DNA of 21,416 nucleotides, from NCBI GenBank assembly GCA_002314945.1, contig DCHV01000007.1, forward strand, positions 25,363 to 46,778, read 5' to 3'. The translations under genes and the position numbers were made by a program. Each line of letters starts with the position of its first letter. Within the stretch, counting starts at the first letter, position 1. Origin of the DNA: Prevotellaceae bacterium UBA1743 (lineage in GTDB: Bacteria; Bacteroidota; Bacteroidia; Bacteroidales; Bacteroidaceae). A model generated the notes under the pieces. That model was not told where the DNA came from, searched no databases, and was given only the letters and a program-made list of their open reading frames with translations. Below, piece after piece: positions 7,558-15,850 of this stretch.

Positions 7558-8526
7558 ATGGACAGAGTAAAACCTTATGTAATTGGTGTGGACCTGGGTG
7601 GTACCAACACAGTATTTGGAATCGTGAATGCACGTGGTGAAGTAGTGGCACAAGATTCCATCAAGACTCAACAATATAAGACAGCAGAGGAATTTGTGGA
7701 AGCTGGTGTGGCTTGTCTGAAACCCATCGTGGAGCAAGTAGGCGGTATTGATCAGATTCAGGGTATGGGTATCGGTGCGCCCAATGGTAATTATTACAAT
7801 GGCACCATCGAATTCGCTCCCAACCTTCCATGGGCTCACAGTGGAGTAATTCCCTTGGCTAAAATGTTCTCTGATTTAGTAGGCATTCCTGTAAAATTGA
7901 CCAATGATGCCAATGCTGCCGCTATGGGAGAAATGGCCTATGGTGCAGCCCGAGGAATGAAGAACTTTATTGTCATCACCCTGGGTACTGGTGTCGGTTC
8001 AGGTATTGTCATCAACGGCCAATTGGTATATGGTTGCGACGGCTTTGCCGGTGAGTTGGGCCACGTGATTATGGATCGTTCTGAAAACGGCCGTCTCTGC
8101 GGATGTGGTCGCAAAGGTTGTCTGGAGGCTTATTGCTCGGCCACAGGTGTAGCCCGTACCGCTCGTGAGATTCTCGCTACTACGGATCGTCCCTCTTTGT
8201 TACGCGACAAACCTGCTGATCAGTTGGAATCCTTGGATGTATCCATTGCAGCTGGCAAAGGTGACGAGGTTGCCAATGAAATATTCCAGTTCACAGGCAA
8301 GATGTTGGGCGAGGCTTGTGCAGATTTTGCAGCCTTCTCTTCACCCGAGGCCTTTATTTTCTTTGGTGGTCTGTGTAAGGCAGGTGACCTGATTATGAAG
8401 CCTATCGAGGAGGCTTACAACAATAGTGTTCTGAAGATCTTCAAGGGCAAGGCTAAGTTCCTCGTTTCTGGTTTGATGAATGCCAATGCAGCCGTTCTTG
8501 GTGCAAGTGCATTGGGCTGGGAATAA
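7558..8526 (+). CDS. glk: ROK-family glucokinase
   Basis: A 322-residue sugar kinase of the ROK family, probably phosphorylating glucose to glucose 6-phosphate with ATP in the cytosol. The ATP phosphate loop is VDLGGTN (11-17); the catalytic base is Asp117 in LTNDANA; the second phosphate motif is TLGTGVGSG (141-149). The ROK zinc site is complete: His169 in GELGH, then Cys181, Cys183 and Cys188 in CGCGRKGCLEAY. E and H in GELGH are also sugar contacts in glucokinases of this family. No N-terminal winged helix is present, so it is an enzyme rather than a NagC-like repressor. It stands alone, with its own promoter box and a hairpin terminator. Another hexose or N-acetylmannosamine as substrate cannot be excluded. 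Confidence 0.9.
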   Translation: MDRVKPYVIGVDLGGTNTVFGIVNARGEVVAQDSIKTQQYKTAEEFVEAGVACLKPIVEQVGGIDQIQGMGIGAPNGNYYNGTIEFAPNLPWAHSGVIPLAKMFSDLVGIPVKLTNDANAAAMGEMAYGAARGMKNFIVITLGTGVGSGIVINGQLVYGCDGFAGELGHVIMDRSENGRLCGCGRKGCLEAYCSATGVARTAREILATTDRPSLLRDKPADQLESLDVSIAAGKGDEVANEIFQFTGKMLGEACADFAAFSSPEAFIFFGGLCKAGDLIMKPIEEAYNNSVLKIFKGKAKFLVSGLMNANAAVLGASALGWE

Positions 8527-8544
8527 TCACATTTACAATATGAT

Positions 8545-8588
8545 ACATATCCTCACGATGGTCTTCTGTCGCGAGGATGTGTTTTTTT
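8545..8588 (+). terminator. Rho-independent terminator of glk
   Basis: Arms ACATATCCTC (8545-8554) and GAGGATGTGT (8573-8582) pair over ten positions (one G-U), with three further pairs inside after one mismatch, followed by a run of seven T. It begins about 20 bp after the kinase stop codon. Confidence 0.85.
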
Positions 8589-8622
8589 AAGTAGGAGTTA
8601 CTTTTATAAAACATAGTACACA

Positions 8623-10551
8623 ATGCAAAAACAACACAATGTTTTCAAAGTGGGTGTCGCACTGTCCTTGTCTTTAGCTCTGAGTGGTTGTGTAGATGAC
8701 AAATATGACCTGAAAGACGTAAATTACACGTTGGGCACGAATGCCGATCTCACTTTTCCCGCCTGCAGTACAGGCGATATCTTGATGAAAAACATCATGG
8801 ATCTGAAAGAGGATGGAGTGGTACAGGTCGTATATGATTCATCCCTTCGTGATAGCATTTTCTGTGTGAAGCAGAGTGGAAATGCGCATGTAGATCCTGT
8901 TAAAATCAAGGAGATTCGTATTACCCAACCAACGGCAACATCCTTTCATACCACGTTGGATGTAATGAATATATTGGATCAAAACGGGAAAAGGATAAGG
9001 ATGCGTAACAAACAAATCCAGTTCGAATATCAAGGTCAGCAGATTGATTTCACGCTCGTCAACAAGAAATATCTGTATAAGATTGGTGAGAATGACGCCA
9101 AATACGACATCAATGTAGCGAAAGCCTCCAATATCTCCAATGATGTGTTGCGTATAGAATCTGTTGAGATTGAGAGCAATAAAATCACCTTGGATCTGGC
9201 CGTATCGGGAGTTCCTGCCTACATGAGGTATATGCATGCCGATGGATTGAATCTCAAAGTTCCTTCATTCCTTTCGGTTGACTCTTGTCACTTCCAGGGC
9301 AAAGCCGTACCAAGTATAGGAAGTGAGGGTACGATTGAGTTGACCAAAGAAAATGAGACGACTCCCGACGAGAATATGTTTGACGTACAGAAGGGTATGA
9401 AGATAGAAATCTATGTAGGAGGCTTAGTGGAAGGTGAGGATTTCCAGTATGATAGGGCAAGCCATTCAGCCATAGTGAAAGGCTCATTCTCTCTCCTTGG
9501 TACGATACGTCTCGAAACAGATGATTTCGACATGACATCCCTGCTCAATGAAAAGGAGCGTCTCGTTCAGTTTTATCAGAATGGAAATGACTATACCAAA
9601 CTCGTCCCCGAGCAGATTGACGTCAATGGTGAGGCAGCCTTTGCAAAGGATATTGTCTTCAAATCCTTTACGGGCGATCTTCAGCATGTGGTAAATAGCC
9701 TGGATCCTATCAAGCTCAATGACCTTCCCGACTTCCTGAATGACCCGGAAGTAGTGTTGGATTTGGATAATCCGCTGATCTTCCTCACAGCAAACAACGA
9801 GATGGCAAGCGAGGCTAAAACGCAACTTACTCTGACCAGTAAATATTCGGATGCGCCATCAGTCATTCGTGAAACTCAGACATTGACTCTAAAGGCTGCT
9901 GGCATCACCTCATACTATCTGGCATCAAAAGAAACATCTGCCAACCGTGGAGCCACCTTCAGCAAAGTAGAGGATCTGGGAGGCCTTATCCGAAAGATAC
10001 CCAAGCAGATTGATGTGGCAGTAGATACCATCAGGATGCACTGTCAGAAGATGGACTTGCAAAAAAGCTACAATGTGAGTGTGGATTATGATGTATATGC
10101 TCCTCTCACTTTCGGCCCAAAATTCCAATTGGTATATCGTGACAGCGAACGCGGATGGGTGGACAATGGCGACCTCAAGGATTTGGAGAAGGTGGATGCA
10201 GAATCCCTGACACTGAAAGCCAAGGCTGTAAGCAACTTGCCTGCCGATGTCCTACTGACATTGATTCCTCTGGACAGAGATGGCAATCGCATTCCTCAAT
10301 TACTGGTCAATGAGGTGACTGTGAATAAGAATACTACGACGGATGTTCAGTTGACAATCAAGCCACAATCCGGATACACAATAAATGATGCGTTTGCAGG
10401 AAACAATGGCGTGAAGAAATTGGATGGAATCACCTACGAGGCTCGCGTAAAAGAGGCAAGCACTGGGGAAACCTTGCGTAATTCTGCTGCCATCAAGTTG
10501 ACAGATGCAAAGATAAGCATCAAGGGAAAAGTAACGTATGATGCCAACTGA
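8623..10551 (+). CDS. Large outer-membrane lipoprotein, function unknown
   Basis: A 642-residue protein with a lipoprotein signal: Lys-bearing start, hydrophobic core and lipobox LSGC with Cys23 as the lipid-modified residue. The mature start VDDKYDLKDVNY resembles the C-x-D-x-YDL-D opening common to Bacteroides surface lipoproteins. The remainder is rich in beta-strand patterns, with repeated hydrophobic/polar alternation and segments such as IPKQIDVAVDTIRMHC near 465 that suggest several beta-sandwich domains. I recognise no enzyme motif. The next gene, an outer-membrane beta-barrel, starts 18 bp downstream, so the two form a pair that probably works at the outer membrane. A weak promoter-like TACTTTTA lies at 8599. 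The start ATG is fixed by the signal peptide. Confidence 0.85.
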   Translation: MQKQHNVFKVGVALSLSLALSGCVDDKYDLKDVNYTLGTNADLTFPACSTGDILMKNIMDLKEDGVVQVVYDSSLRDSIFCVKQSGNAHVDPVKIKEIRITQPTATSFHTTLDVMNILDQNGKRIRMRNKQIQFEYQGQQIDFTLVNKKYLYKIGENDAKYDINVAKASNISNDVLRIESVEIESNKITLDLAVSGVPAYMRYMHADGLNLKVPSFLSVDSCHFQGKAVPSIGSEGTIELTKENETTPDENMFDVQKGMKIEIYVGGLVEGEDFQYDRASHSAIVKGSFSLLGTIRLETDDFDMTSLLNEKERLVQFYQNGNDYTKLVPEQIDVNGEAAFAKDIVFKSFTGDLQHVVNSLDPIKLNDLPDFLNDPEVVLDLDNPLIFLTANNEMASEAKTQLTLTSKYSDAPSVIRETQTLTLKAAGITSYYLASKETSANRGATFSKVEDLGGLIRKIPKQIDVAVDTIRMHCQKMDLQKSYNVSVDYDVYAPLTFGPKFQLVYRDSERGWVDNGDLKDLEKVDAESLTLKAKAVSNLPADVLLTLIPLDRDGNRIPQLLVNEVTVNKNTTTDVQLTIKPQSGYTINDAFAGNNGVKKLDGITYEARVKEASTGETLRNSAAIKLTDAKISIKGKVTYDAN

Positions 10552-10569
10552 TAAAATGATATTCGCAAT

Positions 10570-11997
10570 ATGAAAATACGTAATTTGATTGCTGCTGCGA
10601 TGATTGGTGTCGCCAGCGTTTCGAGTGCACAGAATCTCAATGGCGCATATTTCATGGAGGGCTATGCCAATGGCCATGAACTGAACCCGGCCAAGGATTA
10701 CGATCGTGCAGCTTATTTCGGATTCCCCTTGGGTAACCTGAACGTAGGACTGAAGGGTAATCTGAGTCTCAAGGATATTTTTATGAAAGATCCCACAGGA
10801 CGTAATGCACTCACTACCTATCTCAATCCTTCCATCAGTAGCAGTGAGGCCTTGAAAGGATTCAGTTCTAAGAATACCCTTTTCCAAGATTTACGTTTTG
10901 ATCTGGTTAGTTTTGGTTTTCACAAATGGGGCGGTTTCAATACATTCGGCCTCAGTGTCCGCGAGAGTTTCGGAATGAATGTCCCCTATGAACTCTTTGA
11001 CCTCACCAAAAATCTCACTAATAAGAATTATGAGTTGGGTGATGTTCGTGCAACAGCCAATGCGTGGGCGGAAATCGCTTTCGGGCATAGCAGACAGATA
11101 AACGAACAATGGCGTGTTGGCGCAAAGGTGAAGTTCCTTCTGGGTGCTGGCAACGTAGATATGAAGATGGATAACCTGCGGCTTGAACTTGCTTCGGAAA
11201 ACCAATGGAAAGCTATCGCCAATGCGACCGTCAATGCGAGTGTAAAAGGAATGACATGGGGTCAGACAGAAACCAAGGAGTATAAGAAACAATATCCAGG
11301 ACACCAGACTTACCAGCAGATTAAATTTAACAATGTGGATGTGCAAGGACCTGGCTTGAATGGATTTGGTACAGCTTTCGACCTTGGTGCAGAGTGGAAT
11401 ATGGAAGAATTGGTGGAAGGTATGAAGTTGAGTGCTTCACTTCTGGACTTAGGCTTCATCAAGTGGGGCAACACGATTGTAGCCCAGAATAAAGGTGACG
11501 AATTCATTTTCAATGGTTTCAACAACATAGCTGTAAAGGATGGCCCAGGTACAAAGTTGGAAGACCAGACGGACGATCTCTCTGACCGCTTGTCCGACCT
11601 CTATAGTTTGCAGGATGCAGGTACCGCTAACCGTACTACCATGTTGGGTGCTACAATGAACATCGGTGCTGAGTACAAGCTTCCCGCCTATGACAAACTT
11701 CGTTTTGGATTCCTCAGCACAACACGTATTCAGGGCAAATATACATGGAACGAGGAACGTCTCAGCGCGAATGTCTCTCCTGTGAAATTCTTTGAGTGTG
11801 GAGCGAATTTTGGAGTAGGTACTTTAGGTGCCAGCTTTGGATGGATGATCAATATCCACCCCAAGGGTTTCAACCTCTTCATGGGTATGGATCACACGTT
11901 GGGAAAATTGTCCAAACAGTTTATTCCCTTGCGTAGCAATGCTGATTTCACCCTCGGAATCAATTTCCCGCTCGGTGAGTTGACGCAAGCTAACTGA
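10570..11997 (+). CDS. Outer-membrane beta-barrel protein, DUF5723-like
   Basis: A 475-residue exported protein. The signal peptide is cleaved after SSA before Gln21, and the mature part has the alternating strands and aromatic girdles of an outer-membrane barrel, ending in the strand ADFTLGINFPLGEL. The start, QNLNGAYFMEGYANGHELNP followed by AKDYDRAAYFGFPLGNLNVG, and internal pieces such as LRFDLVSFGFHKW fit my memory of the DUF5723 family of Bacteroidetes. Function in the family is unknown. It follows the lipoprotein gene by 18 bp and is closed by a strong terminator, so they are a two-gene operon. A transport or surface-display role with the lipoprotein as partner is inference only. Confidence 0.82.
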   Translation: MKIRNLIAAAMIGVASVSSAQNLNGAYFMEGYANGHELNPAKDYDRAAYFGFPLGNLNVGLKGNLSLKDIFMKDPTGRNALTTYLNPSISSSEALKGFSSKNTLFQDLRFDLVSFGFHKWGGFNTFGLSVRESFGMNVPYELFDLTKNLTNKNYELGDVRATANAWAEIAFGHSRQINEQWRVGAKVKFLLGAGNVDMKMDNLRLELASENQWKAIANATVNASVKGMTWGQTETKEYKKQYPGHQTYQQIKFNNVDVQGPGLNGFGTAFDLGAEWNMEELVEGMKLSASLLDLGFIKWGNTIVAQNKGDEFIFNGFNNIAVKDGPGTKLEDQTDDLSDRLSDLYSLQDAGTANRTTMLGATMNIGAEYKLPAYDKLRFGFLSTTRIQGKYTWNEERLSANVSPVKFFECGANFGVGTLGASFGWMINIHPKGFNLFMGMDHTLGKLSKQFIPLRSNADFTLGINFPLGELTQAN

Positions 11998-12010
11998 CGT
12001 ATTACAACAA

Positions 12011-12048
12011 AAAAAATAGGGCATCCCATAAGTGGTGCCCTATTTTTT
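12011..12048. terminator. Bidirectional terminator between barrel and sigma factor genes
   Basis: AAAAAATAGGGCA (12011-12023) pairs with TGCCCTATTTTTT (12036-12048), thirteen perfect pairs around a 12-base loop. It lies between two convergent genes (stops at 11997 and 12061) and gives a T-run in both directions, so it can end both transcripts. Confidence 0.92.
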
Positions 12049-12060
12049 GCATATCTATTA

Positions 12061-12651
12061 CTACCCGACCAAACTCAATTGATACTGTTGTATCAGACGA
12101 CGCAAGTTGATAAGTGCATAGCGCATACGTCCCAGAGCTGTGTTGATGCTCACGCCTGTCTTTTCTGCTATCTCCTTGAAGGACAAATCCTCATAATAAC
12201 GTAAAACGACCACTTCACGTTGGTTTTCAGGGAGATAGTCAAGTAAATCATTGATTGTATCTATTTTCTGTTTCTCTATGATGTCATGTTCCTCGCTTTG
12301 CTGGGAATGCTTCAAGGAATTGCTCAGAGTCTGGGGAAACTCGTCATTAGAGCGGAACCTGTTACCACCATCCAATCGTGTTTGATCTATGATGATATTG
12401 TGTGCGATGCGTACGAGCCACGCGCCAAATTTACCAGTTGTCTGATAGCGGTGGTTACGCATAGCAGCTATTGCACGAGCAAAAGTCTCCTGGAAGACAT
12501 CATCTGCATTGTCTTGACTATGTACCAAAAAGAGAATATAAGAGTAAAGATACTCTTGATATCGACTGAGGAGTACGTCAAATGCCTCATTATTGCCATT
12601 CTCATACAAAACAACCAACTCGTGGTCGGTCTTCATACTCAATGATTCCAT
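12061..12651 (-). CDS. ECF-type RNA polymerase sigma factor
   Basis: A 196-residue sigma-70 family protein of the ECF group. Region 2 covers roughly residues 25-95 with NADDVFQETFARAI and KFGAWLVRIAHNIIIDQTR; region 4 covers about 135-190 with LPENQREVVVLRYYEDLSFK and EIAEKTGVSINTALGRMRYA, the DNA-binding helix-turn-helix. No regions 1.1 or 3 are present. I prefer ATG 12651; a TTG at 12660 would add three residues and ATG 12636 would remove five. No anti-sigma gene is adjacent, unlike the FecI/FecR pairs common in this phylum, so this belongs to a stand-alone type. It has its own promoter and about 90 bp of leader. Its regulon cannot be read from the window. Confidence 0.93.
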   Translation of the reverse strand: MESLSMKTDHELVVLYENGNNEAFDVLLSRYQEYLYSYILFLVHSQDNADDVFQETFARAIAAMRNHRYQTTGKFGAWLVRIAHNIIIDQTRLDGGNRFRSNDEFPQTLSNSLKHSQQSEEHDIIEKQKIDTINDLLDYLPENQREVVVLRYYEDLSFKEIAEKTGVSINTALGRMRYALINLRRLIQQYQLSLVG

Positions 12652-12743
12652 TACGCTCAAAAAAAGTGTTTATTCGGTGTAATGTTTGTTTCTATAGGCA
12701 ATAATTTTAGATGTTAAACGTTATATTTTCTTCTTTCGTCCGA

Positions 12744-12774
12744 CAAATGTATGGCGTTTTTTTATTGTGTGCAA
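12744..12774 (-). promoter_or_regulatory. Promoter of the sigma factor gene
   Basis: On the minus strand TACATTTG (12751 to 12744) matches TAnnTTTG and a TTG (12774 to 12772) stands exactly 20 bp upstream. The start codon lies about 93 bp downstream, so the message should have an untranslated leader of roughly 85 bases. Confidence 0.8.
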
Positions 12775-12864
12775 GAATTAGGGATATTTTTTCATAAGAA
12801 ATGATAAGTAATTTATAAAAGGACCTATTTTGAAATATATTGACAATGGTGCAATTTTTCATTA

Positions 12865-12907
12865 CGAAGGGATATCGAAGGGATAACGAAGGAATAACGA
12901 AGGGTAA
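12865..12907. repeat. Four tandem 11-bp repeats
   Basis: Units CGAAGGGATAT, CGAAGGGATAA, CGAAGGAATAA and CGAAGGGTAA follow one another without gaps; the last is one base short. The 11-bp period is close to one helical turn. They lie about 90 bp upstream of the sigma promoter and 185 bp upstream of the gene at 13092. They could be regulator binding sites or a slippage-prone repeat. Confidence 0.8.
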
Positions 12908-13091
12908 AAAAAGAGAAAATAATTTACATCATATATAGGGGAGGGGAGGATGCCCAAATACTCCATCAAAGAACCAAAATGTATGTCTGTTCCTTAATGG
13001 AATGTTAAAATAGAGTTAAAATAATAGCTCCAACGCATCAGATTCGGCATTTTTTCGTAATATTGCAGTAAATATTAAAAATATAAGGAAT

Positions 13092-13901
13092 ATGAAACAT
13101 CTCACACTCGCATTTTTAGTGGCTACTGCATTCTGCACACAGTCATTTGCCCAAAAGACCAAGAACCTCTACACCAATTCCCTCAAATTGAATGTGGAAA
13201 CTTTGGCCAAGTCTTCTGCAGATCAGAGCATAAACATTACCCGCAGCTTTTTGGCTGGTTACAATACGCTCTGTTTGCCCGTAAGCCTTTCAGCCTCGGA
13301 GTTGCAGAAATGTGCCAATAATGTTCAATTGGAGAAATTTGTTGCCATTCGTCAGGATGGCGATGTCCTGAATTTGTATTTTCAGGATTGCACCAAGGAA
13401 GGTCTCAAGGCTGGTGAACCCTATCTGATTTTTAGTCCTGAGACTCAGATAATGAAGGTAAGCAATGCACAAGAACTTCCCATTTCTTCTGAAATCAAAA
13501 AGGTAACGATGACCGACGATGAAGGCAACAAGGTTACTTTCGATAGCAGTTGGGAGGGAATAAGGAAAGCTGGACGTTATGGTATCCCTGCTCAGCAGGA
13601 GGCTTATGTATTGGAAAGTGTCCTGATAGAAACAGATACAGACAAGGTGTTCCTACCTACACGCTGTGGATTTACTTGGGATAGCCAATCCGTAATAGCC
13701 AAAAGGCTGGAGATTGTACACGTCTCAAGTCTGGAAGGTATCTCTACTGATCTGAAAAGCCTCGAACTGGAAGGTGAGAAGGTAGATGTGTATGCCACAA
13801 ACGGGACAATCGTAAAGAAAAATGTAACCATCGAGGAAGCACGTCAGTCATTGCCCTCAGGTATCTATGTAATCAAAAATCAGAAGATTGCTTTCCAGTA
13901 A
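13092..13901 (+). CDS. Secreted protein of unknown function with C-terminal sorting-like tail
   Basis: A 269-residue exported protein; the signal peptide is cleaved after SFA before Gln21. The middle shows beta-rich segments (ITRSFLAGYNTLCLPVSLSA, then GEPYLIFSPET) of the kind seen in Prevotella extracellular proteins, where a YNTLCLPF-like strand is frequent. The tail VDVYATNGTIVKKNVTIEEA ending in LPSGIYVIKNQKIAFQ matches the short C-terminal domain (V-Y-x-x-x-G-x-x-V ... L-x-x-G-I-Y-V-x-N-x-K) of type IX-exported or surface-anchored Bacteroidetes proteins. No catalytic motif is seen. A lipoprotein gene begins 15 bp downstream, so the two are probably cotranscribed. The T9SS link is inference. 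Confidence 0.78.
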   Translation: MKHLTLAFLVATAFCTQSFAQKTKNLYTNSLKLNVETLAKSSADQSINITRSFLAGYNTLCLPVSLSASELQKCANNVQLEKFVAIRQDGDVLNLYFQDCTKEGLKAGEPYLIFSPETQIMKVSNAQELPISSEIKKVTMTDDEGNKVTFDSSWEGIRKAGRYGIPAQQEAYVLESVLIETDTDKVFLPTRCGFTWDSQSVIAKRLEIVHVSSLEGISTDLKSLELEGEKVDVYATNGTIVKKNVTIEEARQSLPSGIYVIKNQKIAFQ

Positions 13902-13916
13902 AATTTCTGTAGTAAA

Positions 13917-14804
13917 GTGAAAAAGCAACATATAGAAGGGTTGCTTCTCGGCCTCTTGCTGGTATCCTGCAAGGGAGGGAAGCAACCCTTGGAATATGAA
14001 TCCTTCTGTTATCAGGATTCGAGTCAATATGCAGTAGTTCACATTCAGGGACAATTGCCTATTGCGAGAGACAAGTCTGAGCAAGCAATGCGAGATACGA
14101 TGTTGTATCTCATGCAAAGTGATATATGTACAGCCGCAGCATCCTCCGACAGTATTATTTTAGAGCCTTATAACGGCACATGTGATTCAGTCAATCTGTT
14201 TGCAAAGCATTATGGCAGACAATTGTATGATACTTTTTATCGTCTGTCGCAGGCTGATTGGAAGGAGCGTGAAAGTATGATTCAGTCAGACAGCACACTT
14301 TCCGAAACTGAGAAAATCAGTTTGATAGAAAATGGCCCGCAATGGATGTACTCGTTAGATGTAAAGCATGTCTCAGAGAACAATAGATACCTTGTACTTT
14401 CTTTCTGCGATTACATATATCAAGGTGGAGCACATGGTGGTATAAGTGGAGCAGGTGCCGTGACCTTTGCAAAGCAAACGGGTCAGCGAATCAGTAAGTT
14501 CCTCATTCCTGACTGTGAAGAAAAAATCCAGCCTCTCCTTGTGACAGGTCTTCTTCTATACTACACTCAGGATGAAGATGAAATAATGACCGAGCCTGAA
14601 TTGATGGAACGATTGTTGTTGGAAGGGAATACAATCCCTTTACCCAAACAGTACCCACCCTATCCCACCAGCGAAGGACTCGTCTTTACATACGGTCAGT
14701 ACGAGATTGCCTGCTATGCCGACGGAATGCCTTCTTTCTGCATCCCTTATAGCCAAATAGAGCCATTCCTGTTGCCGGAGGTAAAGCAATTGATTGTAGA
14801 ATAG
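13917..14804 (+). CDS. DUF3298-like lipoprotein
   Basis: A 295-residue lipoprotein. The start is a GTG: no in-frame ATG occurs before residue 60, and the GTG gives a proper lipoprotein signal with lipobox LVSC and Cys18. The C-terminal part carries FCDYIYQGGAHGGISGAGAV (about 163-182) followed by a TFAKQTGQ turn, the hallmark of DUF3298 domains (related to RsiV-like proteins), and the typical end with IPYSQIEPFLLPE. The N-terminal half looks like the DUF4163-type partner domain. Relatives include lysozyme-binding anti-sigma factors and uncharacterised envelope proteins; no transmembrane anti-sigma portion exists here, so an anti-sigma role is not supported. It lies 15 bp after the secreted protein and 20 bp before cysK. 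Confidence 0.82.
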   Translation: MKKQHIEGLLLGLLLVSCKGGKQPLEYESFCYQDSSQYAVVHIQGQLPIARDKSEQAMRDTMLYLMQSDICTAAASSDSIILEPYNGTCDSVNLFAKHYGRQLYDTFYRLSQADWKERESMIQSDSTLSETEKISLIENGPQWMYSLDVKHVSENNRYLVLSFCDYIYQGGAHGGISGAGAVTFAKQTGQRISKFLIPDCEEKIQPLLVTGLLLYYTQDEDEIMTEPELMERLLLEGNTIPLPKQYPPYPTSEGLVFTYGQYEIACYADGMPSFCIPYSQIEPFLLPEVKQLIVE

Positions 14805-14824
14805 CATACACACCAAAACGTAAG

Positions 14825-15757
14825 ATGGAGAAAATACATTCCGACTTGACTGAATTGATAGGCAATACGCCCTTGATAGATCTCGCACGTATTGCACGAA
14901 TAAAAGGAACTAAGGCACAGGTTGTTGCCAAGGTTGAATACTTCAATCCAGGAGGTAGCGTGAAAGATCGTGTCGCCCTGCACATGATAGAGGATGCAGA
15001 GAAATCGGGACGCTTGAAACCCGGCTCTACCATCATTGAACCTACAAGTGGCAACACAGGCGTAGGACTCGCATGGATTAGCCGTGTAAGAGGATACAAG
15101 GCAATTATCGTGATGCCCGAAACAATGAGTCTTGAACGTCAACGATTATTACTGGCCGCTGGGGCAGAACTGATTCTGACTCCAGGAGCAGAAGGAATGC
15201 AAGGCGCAATTGACAAGGCAATGCAATTGGAGAAGGAGATTCCTTGCTCGCTTGTCATGGGGCAGTTTACAAATCCGGCCAACCCCGAGACACATCGACT
15301 CACCACAGGCGAGGAAATATGGGATGATACAGATGGCAAAGTAGATGTTTTTGTAGCAGGCGTAGGTACAGGCGGAACTATTTCCGGAATTGGCCAAGCG
15401 CTCAAGTCGCACTCTCAATCCATCGAGATTGTTGCCGTTGAACCCGCTGATAGTGCTGTACTAAGTGGCGGAAAAGGCGGCCCGCACAAGATTCAGGGAA
15501 TAGGAGCTGGTTTTATTCCCGACACATACGACCTTAAAGTGGTCGATAAGGTGATTGCAGTAGAAAACGAGGATGCAATGTGTATTGGACGAGAATTGGC
15601 ACAATACGAAGGCCTATTGGTGGGAATCTCAAGTGGAGCAGCAGCTTATGCAGCCTTACAACTTGCCCAGCAACCTGAATACGAAGGAAAAAGGATAGTA
15701 GTTTTGCTACCTGATACGGGAGAACGGTATCTGAGTACAGAACTTTTTTCCAAGTAA
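14825..15757 (+). CDS. cysK: Cysteine synthase A (O-acetylserine sulfhydrylase)
   Basis: PLP enzyme making cysteine from O-acetylserine and sulfide in the cytosol. The 310-residue length is standard. Lys47 in NPGGSVKDR forms the Schiff base; the substrate loop is PTSGNTG (73-79); PLP phosphate is held by GTGGT (181-185); the late serine motif GISSGAA (268-273) contacts the PLP ring nitrogen. The N-terminal LIGNTPLIDL is the family signature. The short form without a CBS domain excludes cystathionine beta-synthase; CysM-type is less likely but not excluded. It follows the DUF3298-like lipoprotein gene by 20 bp and no separate promoter is evident. Just past its stop lies the terminator of an opposing small RNA. 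Confidence 0.94.
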   Translation: MEKIHSDLTELIGNTPLIDLARIARIKGTKAQVVAKVEYFNPGGSVKDRVALHMIEDAEKSGRLKPGSTIIEPTSGNTGVGLAWISRVRGYKAIIVMPETMSLERQRLLLAAGAELILTPGAEGMQGAIDKAMQLEKEIPCSLVMGQFTNPANPETHRLTTGEEIWDDTDGKVDVFVAGVGTGGTISGIGQALKSHSQSIEIVAVEPADSAVLSGGKGGPHKIQGIGAGFIPDTYDLKVVDKVIAVENEDAMCIGRELAQYEGLLVGISSGAAAYAALQLAQQPEYEGKRIVVLLPDTGERYLSTELFSK

Positions 15758-15765
15758 TATGAAAT

Positions 15766-15800
15766 AAAAAAAGGAGCGCTCCTCACGGAGAACTCCTTCC
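15766..15800 (-). terminator. Terminator of the candidate small RNA
   Basis: In the minus-strand transcript GGAAGGAG (15800 to 15793) pairs with CUCCUUUU (15776 to 15769), and inside, CUCC (15790 to 15787) pairs with GGAG (15782 to 15779) around a GUGA tetraloop of the GNRA type; a 2x2 internal loop separates the two stems. Seven U follow. On the plus strand the same hairpin could weakly help end cysK, but no T-run follows there. Confidence 0.75.
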
Positions 15801-15845
15801 AATAATTAATCTAATACCATGAAAAAAAACTACTTCTTTATTTGG
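15766..15845 (-). ncRNA. Candidate free-standing small RNA, about 80 nt
   Basis: A consensus promoter (15882 to 15851) on the minus strand should start transcription near 15845, and an intrinsic terminator ends at about 15766. The transcript between them has no ORF beyond four codons (AUG-GUA-UUA-GAU-stop), so it is probably noncoding. It carries an internal run of eight U (15829 to 15822), an AU-rich linker, then the terminator hairpin. It converges on cysK and runs away from ruvA, so it is not a leader of either. I cannot name its family; a Bacteroidales-specific RNA of the kind predicted by comparative genomics is possible but unverified. Confidence 0.55.
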
Positions 15846-15850
15846 TGGTG

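Larger units (their letters stand above)
12652..13091. other. 440-bp AT-rich intergenic region
   Basis: The gap between the divergent sigma factor gene and the secreted-protein gene at 13092. Seen in it: the sigma promoter (12744-12774), four tandem 11-bp units (12865-12907), and a direct repeat GTTAAAATA at 13004-13012 and 13015-13023. A TAATATTG at 13058-13065, one mismatch from the -7 consensus and 27 bp before the ATG at 13092, may serve that gene; no good -33 box accompanies it. I see no further ORF with protein-like composition and no RNA gene. Confidence 0.6.

Noticed and set aside
12061..13901. Sigma factor and secreted-protein gene as a sigma/anti-sigma pair
   Set aside because: They are divergent, 440 bp apart, and the second product is a secreted protein with no cytoplasmic anti-sigma or FecR-like domain.
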